Origin: Spirochaetes bacterium ADurb.Bin133
Lineage (GTDB): Bacteria; Spirochaetota; GWE2-31-10; MWDO01
DNA: 59,732 bases
Direction of reading: 5' to 3'
NCBI GenBank assembly: GCA_002070605.1
Contig: MWDO01000011.1
Span: 1 to 59,732 of the forward strand
The notes below the pieces were generated by a model. That model was not told where the DNA came from and did no database searches. It saw only the letters and a program-made list of their open reading frames with translations. The position numbers and the translations under genes were made by a program. This document shows, piece after piece, positions 54,233 through 59,732 of the stretch (its first letter is position 1; every line of letters starts with the position of its first letter).

Positions 54233-56062
54233 TTATTCCCACCCAAAAGTAGCCGGCGGTTTGTTAGTCGCGTCGTAATAAACCGCGTCGATAAAATCAA
54301 TTTTTCTAAGTTCGTCGACAATCGCGCTCAAAAGTTTTTGGTCTAACCGAGCGAACTTCGCCGTCATAACGTCCTCGGATACTACGGGTCTCAATACGAC
54401 GCTACAATTGTCGCGCTTTGTCGCATAGGGAAGATTGATCGTTAGATGTTGAAATATTTTATTATACCACCCGTATTTCTTAAGAGCGCTTAATACTATC
54501 TCGTCGGCGATTCTCGTCATATCAAGCCGCTTTTTATCGCAATAACCCTCTATCAACGACAACCCCTGTTTTTCATATATTTTTAAGATAGTTCTATTAA
54601 CTTCTTTTACTTTATTTGTAATAAAAAAAGAAATTTTTTCGATTTCGTCCCAATCTATCGCTTTTTTATAAAACTCCCCCATATCTAGCGCGGCGGGATA
54701 GGCGTACGTCCTAATATCTCCATGAACTCCTACGGATTTGATAGGAATAGCGTATATATCTTTAATTTCTTTAGATATAGAAGCAATATTGAGTTCTTTT
54801 AGAAATTTATTTGTTTTTTCATAAAGTTCGACCTCTTTTATGACGCCGTCGGAACAGAGGACGTTTATAGACAGTCCCGGTCCCGGAAAAGGGTGTCGGC
54901 CGACAAGTTCCTCGGATAACCCCAAAGCCCTTCCGACCGCTCTGACTTCGTCTTTATACAGATCTTTCAACGGTTCGATAACGAGTCCGGCGTCGATCAG
55001 TTTCTGGATACCGTCGACTCTATTGTGATGAGTCTTTATAGTTTTGGAATGTTTTGTTCCTCCGGACTCAATGATGTCGGGATAGAGCGTCCCTTGCGCC
55101 AATAACCAATCGTCAAACGGCAGTTTTAGTCTATCGACGACTCTGTTTCTGACGTTAATATAAGTTTCCCCGACCCTTTTCCGTTTTTCTTGAGGATCGG
55201 TAATATTTTTAACCGCCTTCAAAAATTCTTCGCTAGCGTCCTCTATGATATAATTAGTAAATCCGAATTTCTTATACCTTTCGTCGATAGCCGCGCTTTC
55301 ATTCATTCGCATAAACCCGTTGTCGATATGAAGCCCCAATACTCTGTCCTTACCAAGCGCGGCGTTTAGCAGAGCAAAAGCGACTGTAGAATCGACTCCG
55401 CCGGATAAAAACAGCAACGCCTTTTTGTCGCCGGCGTCTCTCTTTATATCTTCGAGAATAATCTCCTTAATTTTAGCGGTATCCCAATTTTTTTTCATTC
55501 CGCAAAATTTTATAAAATTACCGAGAATTTTATCTCCTTCAAGAGTATCCCTTACTTCCGCGTGAAATTGTATCCCAAATCTCTTTTTCTCTAAGTTCTG
55601 TATCGCGGCGATACGGCAATTCTTTGTCGAGCCGATTATCTCAAATCCCGGCGGAAGTTCCGTTACTTCGTCGTTGTTGCTCGTCCATACCTGCGTCGGA
55701 AACGTTACCCCATCGAACAACGGCGACTCAGCGACATTTGTCAACTCGACGACGCCAAATTCTCCAACGGCCGCCCTCCGGACAACTCCGCGGTATTCTT
55801 TGGACAAAAGCTGATGCCCGTAACAAAGCCCCAATATCGGAACGTCGAGATTCAATATATCGGAGTTAAATTCGGGAATATCCTTATCGTAAACCGACGA
55901 AGGACCTCCCGATAAAACGACCCCCGCGACGTCCTTCATCTTCGGGTCGTTTTTTGATATTGAAGGCAAAGCTATCTCAGAATAATACCCCAAATAGCGA
56001 GCTCTTTTTGCTATAAGATGCGAATATTGACCGCCAAAATCTAACACGACAATTTTTTCCAT
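54233..56062 (-). CDS. guaA: GMP synthase (glutamine-hydrolysing), long form
   Basis: GuaA aminates XMP to GMP. Residues 1-190 are the class I glutamine amidotransferase with Cys80 (LGLCYGHQ), His167 and Glu169 (IQFHAEV). The ATP pyrophosphatase follows with the P-loop LSGGVDST (219-226). The C-terminal dimerisation domain ends normally (KPPATFGWE). At 609 residues it is about 90 longer than the common bacterial enzyme. The extra sequence lies between HPFPGPGL and the end (SISKEIKDIYAIPIKSVGV, then a 100-residue helical stretch including KKYGWYNKIFQHLTIN), as in the long, eukaryote-like type. The ATG at 56062 follows AGGAT. A CGACAATTGT partial palindrome lies in the gene near 54411-54424. 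Confidence 0.95.
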   Translation of the reverse strand: MEKIVVLDFGGQYSHLIAKRARYLGYYSEIALPSISKNDPKMKDVAGVVLSGGPSSVYDKDIPEFNSDILNLDVPILGLCYGHQLLSKEYRGVVRRAAVGEFGVVELTNVAESPLFDGVTFPTQVWTSNNDEVTELPPGFEIIGSTKNCRIAAIQNLEKKRFGIQFHAEVRDTLEGDKILGNFIKFCGMKKNWDTAKIKEIILEDIKRDAGDKKALLFLSGGVDSTVAFALLNAALGKDRVLGLHIDNGFMRMNESAAIDERYKKFGFTNYIIEDASEEFLKAVKNITDPQEKRKRVGETYINVRNRVVDRLKLPFDDWLLAQGTLYPDIIESGGTKHSKTIKTHHNRVDGIQKLIDAGLVIEPLKDLYKDEVRAVGRALGLSEELVGRHPFPGPGLSINVLCSDGVIKEVELYEKTNKFLKELNIASISKEIKDIYAIPIKSVGVHGDIRTYAYPAALDMGEFYKKAIDWDEIEKISFFITNKVKEVNRTILKIYEKQGLSLIEGYCDKKRLDMTRIADEIVLSALKKYGWYNKIFQHLTINLPYATKRDNCSVVLRPVVSEDVMTAKFARLDQKLLSAIVDELRKIDFIDAVYYDATNKPPATFGWE

Positions 56063-56093
56063 ACCATATCCTGTTGAAAAACTAGAATACCGC

Positions 56094-56120
56094 ATTATAT
56101 CAAATATTTTATTATTACAA
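56094..56120 (-). promoter_or_regulatory. Probable extended -10 promoter of guaA
   Basis: On the minus strand TGATATAAT (TATAAT at 56094-56099 with an upstream TG) has a TTGTAA box (56115-56120) 15 bases upstream. It lies about 32 bases before the guaA ATG and 25 bases from MITE-like element 4. Confidence 0.55.
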
Positions 56121-56144
56121 AAATATATTTACAAATTTAAGGTA

Positions 56145-56248
56145 ACCCGTCAGTTTTTTTGGGAGAGAAAATGACACATATGACGTTAAGAATAAAATTG
56201 ACACATATGAAACAGATATTTTTTATTCCCCAAAAAACTGACAGGGTA
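56145..56248. repeat. MITE-like element 4 (compact member)
   Basis: The left end ACCCGTCAGTTTTTTTGGGA and right end TCCCCAAAAAACTGACAGGG are near-perfect inverted repeats around only about 65 bases. Two GACACATATG motifs start at 56173 and 56200, 27 bases apart. The intervening ACGTTAAGAATAAAATT is identical to that in element 2. It lies between guaA and the AT-rich gene ending at 56324, and the rest of that 261-base gap holds no gene. Confidence 0.9.
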
Positions 56249-56323
56249 TCGATAATATTGATAATAATGTAAAAATATTAATTTTGTTCATAAAAATCCC
56301 CTTTTGAATTTTATCAATACTAT

Positions 56324-57130
56324 TTATTTTATAGGACTAAATTTAAATAATGATGAATCTGACAAAAAATTACAATTATTACGACTTTTTAATTCATTTT
56401 TAATCTTAAAAAAGTTATTATATCTATCTACATCCTCCTTAGAATCGATTTTGTAAATACGATATCTTCTATTTTTATTTAAATAATTTATTGGGACAGT
56501 ATTATTTAATAAATTAATATTTTTACTTTTAGATCCAAAACATAAAGGATTAATTAAGAAAACATCTTTTAGATTTCTATTATCAGATTTATTATTTACT
56601 AAAATTGACCAAAACCAATCTTTATAGCAATCATCGCTTGGTTTCAGAGGCATATAAAAAGCTTTTATTTCTACAATAAAATTATTCGATAGATCAACAT
56701 TATCTTTTAAACACTGAATTGCCTCATCTTTTGATAAATACCATATTATATCATTTTCAAGAAAATTGGTTTCTTTTCTAACATTTCCAGTATAAGCATC
56801 ATACTCCCCGGATGCAACTATTGAATTAGATTTTAGCGATTTAATAAACAGAATATAGATATAATCCGGCGAAATAGTTGACATAGAGATATATTCTAAA
56901 AGTATTATACTATCAAAGGAATAATCGCCTTCGCAAGCTAATCTTTTAAAATATTCTATTTGCTTATTATTTCTTGCAATTTTAATCCATTTTGAAACAA
57001 TCTCCCATTCGCTTAAAACGCCGCTAACGATAGGAATATTATTTACTTTTCTTTTTATACTTTCTAAATCTTCTGAGAACAACAAATTACTTATAATCAG
57101 AAATAAAAAAATTAACATTATCTTATTCAT
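56324..57130 (-). CDS. AT-rich secreted protein of unknown function
   Basis: The 268-residue product has a signal peptide (NKIMLIFLFLIISNLLFS) and no motif I recognise; it looks like a mixed alpha/beta extracytoplasmic protein. The frame is open upstream to 57328, but the upstream extension is basic and overlaps the next gene, so the ATG at 57130 directly before the signal peptide is preferred, although no ribosome site is evident. It is clearly richer in A/T and poorer in the GTCG/CGAC-type codons that mark its neighbours, which suggests recent acquisition. A CGCTCGC / GCGAGCG hairpin lies at 57141-57160 just before the start. Confidence 0.65.
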   Translation of the reverse strand: MNKIMLIFLFLIISNLLFSEDLESIKRKVNNIPIVSGVLSEWEIVSKWIKIARNNKQIEYFKRLACEGDYSFDSIILLEYISMSTISPDYIYILFIKSLKSNSIVASGEYDAYTGNVRKETNFLENDIIWYLSKDEAIQCLKDNVDLSNNFIVEIKAFYMPLKPSDDCYKDWFWSILVNNKSDNRNLKDVFLINPLCFGSKSKNINLLNNTVPINYLNKNRRYRIYKIDSKEDVDRYNNFFKIKNELKSRNNCNFLSDSSLFKFSPIK

Positions 57131-57140
57131 TATAATTAAT

Positions 57141-57160
57141 CGCTCGCGCGGATGCGAGCG
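57141..57160. terminator. GC-rich hairpin between the CHASE2 gene and the AT-rich orphan
   Basis: CGCTCGC (57141-57147) pairs with GCGAGCG (57154-57160) across a six-base loop. It could end the CHASE2 transcript or shield the start of the orphan gene. There is no U tract, so the role is uncertain. Confidence 0.4.
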
Positions 57161-57264
57161 AAACAATTTGTTAAAAGTTTTACGGGCAATTTCAACTAAC
57201 CGATCGGAGACGTAAGAATATTTTATAAAATAGACGAAGATAAAGTTATTACCTTTATATCGGT

Positions 57265-59490
57265 TTAATCTACGTCGTAAACAAAGTCCCATTCTTCGTC
57301 GGGAGGAGTTGCGATAAAATTCTTGCATCTTTCAAAATATATTTTACTCGGAACGTCCGTCGATTTAATCTTTAAACATTGTCTGAAATAGGCGGAAGCC
57401 GCCTCAAACTTGCCGGATTCAAATAATTTTAGTCCGGCGTGAAAATAATCGTATAAATCGCCGCTATTATCGACTTGATTCTGATCGAGCAGTTCGAAAA
57501 TCCTAATAGTCGATTCGACGTTATTAATTCTGATTCTGTCCAACATTCTGACGGGTATCTCAAAATTAGCCAGTTTAAAGCTGTTTTCCGAAATAACTAT
57601 AGCCGCGTCAAACTTTTTAGCTATTTTATCCATAGCTCTCAAAATTTTAAAAGAATTGCCAATATGAACCCACGACTTCTTGCCGCCATTTTTGATAAAT
57701 TTGAACCATTCGTATTTTGTTAAAACGGCGGTAGTAACCTTATTTTCTTTTGAATTATCCTTATCCGCAGGTATCTCTGAGATTTTATAAGCAGAGTTTA
57801 TGAAGTTTTTATACGAATAACTTTTAGTTTCCGGCGCGCCGAAATATCCGACTATAAGCGAATTATTCGAACAACTAACGACTCCGTAGTTAGACTTTAT
57901 TATATTCTCTATTTGCAAAATTTTATCTTCAATCTCGTCGATCTGTTCGTCGTCGGAATCTTTAGCAATAAACGGAGCGACGTCGACGGACAAGAAAGTA
58001 GCCAAATACGGTTTTGATTCAAACGTCCAATTTTTATTCCTTTCCATACCGGCGATTTGTTTCAACAATTTACCGGAAGCGGCTCCTCTATAGATAGACT
58101 CGAGCTCTCTATTTTTCAAAACTCCTTTCAAAGTAAATAGTCCGCCCGAATACGCCAAGCAAAATAACAATAACGCCAATATCGACTCTACGGGAAAATC
58201 ATACGCTAAATATTTTCTTAATATGTAAAAAACCGCTAATGAAAAGATAAATAACGGGATAAAAACTAAAATAACCGGTATAAAATTCCTCACTTTTAAC
58301 GATATAAGCGTAAATAACGCTAAAACAGCAAGATTTATCAACAAAATAAACTCAAGCGGGATTCTTTTTAAATTTTTTCCCCGATCTATTACTCTCAGTT
58401 GATAATCCAAATTTATAGCGGTATTCAGATTTTTTTTATCGACTACTATCAATCCTTTCGCCTCGCTGATAGAACGAGCCGACGCTTTGTAACTTTTCCA
58501 TTTCATAGCGACCTCTTTTACAACCGCTATCTTTGCGTTTAATTCGGCGTTTTTCTGATCGGGCGCTTGATATACAAAATCTATAATCTTCTCTTCTTCT
58601 CCGTAATCTCCGCCGGTCTGCGTCTCAGCGTCGGAAAATTTAAGCTCTTCTAATTCAAGGTCTTTTATCAGATTAAGACACTCCTTTCTCGCCAAGAAAG
58701 CGTCGTCGACGTTTGAAAAGTTTTCGATAAAAATATTCTTATTCGGCTTCATTTTATGCGCAAAAGTCGCTCTTCCTTTCTGATCGTAACCGACTATAAC
58801 TTTGCCGTCGTAAGTAGCGGCGGTAAAACCAAATTCTATCCTGTCCATAGGAATATTTGCGGATTGATTCCGTAATAAAAATGGAGCCGACAATAGATAT
58901 TTGTTTTCGAGCCGAACTAACGCATCAAAATTTTCAAGATTATAACCGCTAAAATTATTGTTTGACGCAAAACCGATTCTATCGGCAATTATATCTAATT
59001 TGTTGCTAAAAACGGCAAACTCGCTCGCTCCGGCAAAAAGAAAATCGGCGTCCGTCTTTATGTATCTAAAAAACTTAAGCGCTTCGTTATTGACGCCGCT
59101 CCTATTTAACAAACTTTTTTTCGCCTCGATATTTAAGACGCCGTATATCTTATTATCTTTTCGGATAAACTCTTTAAGTTTATCTATTTCGGTAATATCC
59201 GAGAAATTATCGATATCCATATCCAGAGCGATAAAATCGGCGGAACAGTCCGAGAGAAATTTCAAAAATTGCAAAAAAGTATCCGCCGAAATCGACGCGT
59301 CCAGACTTACTATAACGTTAAATCTATGAACGTCGTCCTTCTCCGATATAACCGTATCGCCGCCGGGCGCTTTTAAAAAAAACGAAAAATCGTATATCTC
59401 AAAGAAAAATAAAGATATAAAAATACTCGCCAAAATAAAAACGACAAAAGCGCTTAAATAAAATTTAACTCTGGACGCCAATTGTCTCAT
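57265..59490 (-). CDS. CHASE2-type sensor with degenerate nucleotide cyclase domain and TPR tail
   Basis: The roughly 741-residue protein has an N-terminal membrane segment (about 10-30), a large extracytoplasmic domain like CHASE2 (about 35-380), three membrane segments (about 385-465) and a cytoplasmic class III cyclase-like domain (about 495-670). The tail ends in the TPR and 'PP-x-x-x-WD' pattern common in such cyclases (YFRQCLKIKSTDVPSKIYFERC, PPDEEWDFVYD). In the cyclase fold FLSVDVAPFI keeps one metal Asp, but the second site reads SNNSLIVGYFGAP (no GD) and the later G-D-x-V-N motif reads GNSFKI, so it is probably inactive. The ATG at 59490 is uncertain; a TTG at 59505 is possible, and neither has a good ribosome site. 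Confidence 0.82.
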   Translation of the reverse strand: MRQLASRVKFYLSAFVVFILASIFISLFFFEIYDFSFFLKAPGGDTVISEKDDVHRFNVIVSLDASISADTFLQFLKFLSDCSADFIALDMDIDNFSDITEIDKLKEFIRKDNKIYGVLNIEAKKSLLNRSGVNNEALKFFRYIKTDADFLFAGASEFAVFSNKLDIIADRIGFASNNNFSGYNLENFDALVRLENKYLLSAPFLLRNQSANIPMDRIEFGFTAATYDGKVIVGYDQKGRATFAHKMKPNKNIFIENFSNVDDAFLARKECLNLIKDLELEELKFSDAETQTGGDYGEEEKIIDFVYQAPDQKNAELNAKIAVVKEVAMKWKSYKASARSISEAKGLIVVDKKNLNTAINLDYQLRVIDRGKNLKRIPLEFILLINLAVLALFTLISLKVRNFIPVILVFIPLFIFSLAVFYILRKYLAYDFPVESILALLLFCLAYSGGLFTLKGVLKNRELESIYRGAASGKLLKQIAGMERNKNWTFESKPYLATFLSVDVAPFIAKDSDDEQIDEIEDKILQIENIIKSNYGVVSCSNNSLIVGYFGAPETKSYSYKNFINSAYKISEIPADKDNSKENKVTTAVLTKYEWFKFIKNGGKKSWVHIGNSFKILRAMDKIAKKFDAAIVISENSFKLANFEIPVRMLDRIRINNVESTIRIFELLDQNQVDNSGDLYDYFHAGLKLFESGKFEAASAYFRQCLKIKSTDVPSKIYFERCKNFIATPPDEEWDFVYDVD

Positions 59491-59604
59491 CTCCGAAATA
59501 AACAACGTTATAAATATTCTCGATATTTTATCTCTTAAACTATAATAGTATATTATTTTTTAAATTCCAATAAATAATTATTTTATTTAGAAAAAAGGAG
59601 TTTG

Positions 59605-59630
59605 TAACCCGTCGATTTTTTGTGGAATGG
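59605..59630. repeat. Partial MITE-like element 5 (left end)
   Basis: TAACCCGTCGATTTTTTGTGGAA matches the family left end (TAACCCGTCGGTTTTTTGGGGA) with a few differences. No CATATG motif or right end follows before the window ends at 59732. It is either a solo end or an element continuing beyond the window. The remaining sequence 59506-59732 shows no gene. Confidence 0.5.
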
Positions 59631-59732
59631 TAATAATCTTACGTAGAGCAGACGTACTTGGGATAATTTTCGATTACGAGCGCGTATAATAGCCGTTTTC
59701 GAGCGGTTATATTTAACAGTTGTGTCATTTTA

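Noticed and set aside
56063-56323. Purine riboswitch upstream of guaA
   Set aside because: The leader is only about 30 bases, and the remaining sequence is MITE-like element 4.
57131-57328. N-terminal extension of the AT-rich orphan
   Set aside because: The extension is basic, overlaps the CHASE2 gene and would bury the signal peptide that begins at 57130.

Overview
The window is AT-rich bacterial chromosome from a Gram-negative (diderm) organism. It encodes many signal-peptide and lipobox proteins, an OmpA-type outer-membrane protein and a lipoprotein HtrA-like protease. A Jag_N-plus-FapA protein, a CHASE2/cyclase-type sensor with a 'PP-x-x-W-D' tail and a long coiled cytoplasmic protein of a kind I associate with treponemes make a host-associated spirochaete plausible. 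That placement is inference; there is no rRNA gene or other decisive marker here, and I saw no tRNA gene, CRISPR array or phage gene.

Layout. 1-4153: groEL and tex on the minus strand. 4492-15482: mostly plus strand, with a HAD phosphatase, an AlkD-type glycosylase (minus), a small double ribbon-helix-helix-like protein, a FapA protein, a DUF2157/GDYXXLXY membrane pair, an NlpC/P60 hydrolase-thioesterase-nth operon and ackA behind its own promoter. 15602-18743: a three-gene minus operon (secreted protein, TVP38-type membrane protein, cytoplasmic protein). 18888-27638: a RecB-type helicase-nuclease, a receiver-histidine kinase, a DnaQ-like exonuclease fused to a WYL-like domain, and valS. 27703-45325: an accessory block of surface lipoproteins. 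Four share one architecture (lipobox, duplicated N-terminal beta domain, arrays of chitobiase-C-type repeats) and end in an isoamylase/pullulanase, an alpha-amylase, a CBM20-like starch-binding module, or an unassigned aromatic-rich module. An OmpA-family protein, another lipoprotein and a seven-repeat lipoprotein accompany them. 45386-56062: a long minus-strand run of guaA, a TIM-barrel isomerase, ftsH, a GlmM-type mutase, a DxDxDG-repeat protein, an HtrA-like lipoprotein and a CPBP protease. 56324-59490: an AT-rich secreted orphan and a CHASE2 protein with a degenerate cyclase domain.

Overlaid on the genes are repeat systems that the genes do not explain. (1) A MITE-like family bounded by about 20-bp inverted ends (consensus ACCCGTCGGTTTTTTGGGGA) and filled with copies of GACRCATATG; four complete members and one partial one, all in intergenic DNA. 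(2) A palindrome family with core CGGGAATTCCCG, reaching a perfect 44-bp dyad at 22353-22396, found between genes and also inside genes in all three reading frames. (3) A second palindrome, CGACAATTGTCG, also inside genes in different frames. (4) A three-unit array of ACAAGGGG hairpins inside the starch locus. The starch lipoprotein locus and these iterated palindromes/elements are the most novel-looking content.
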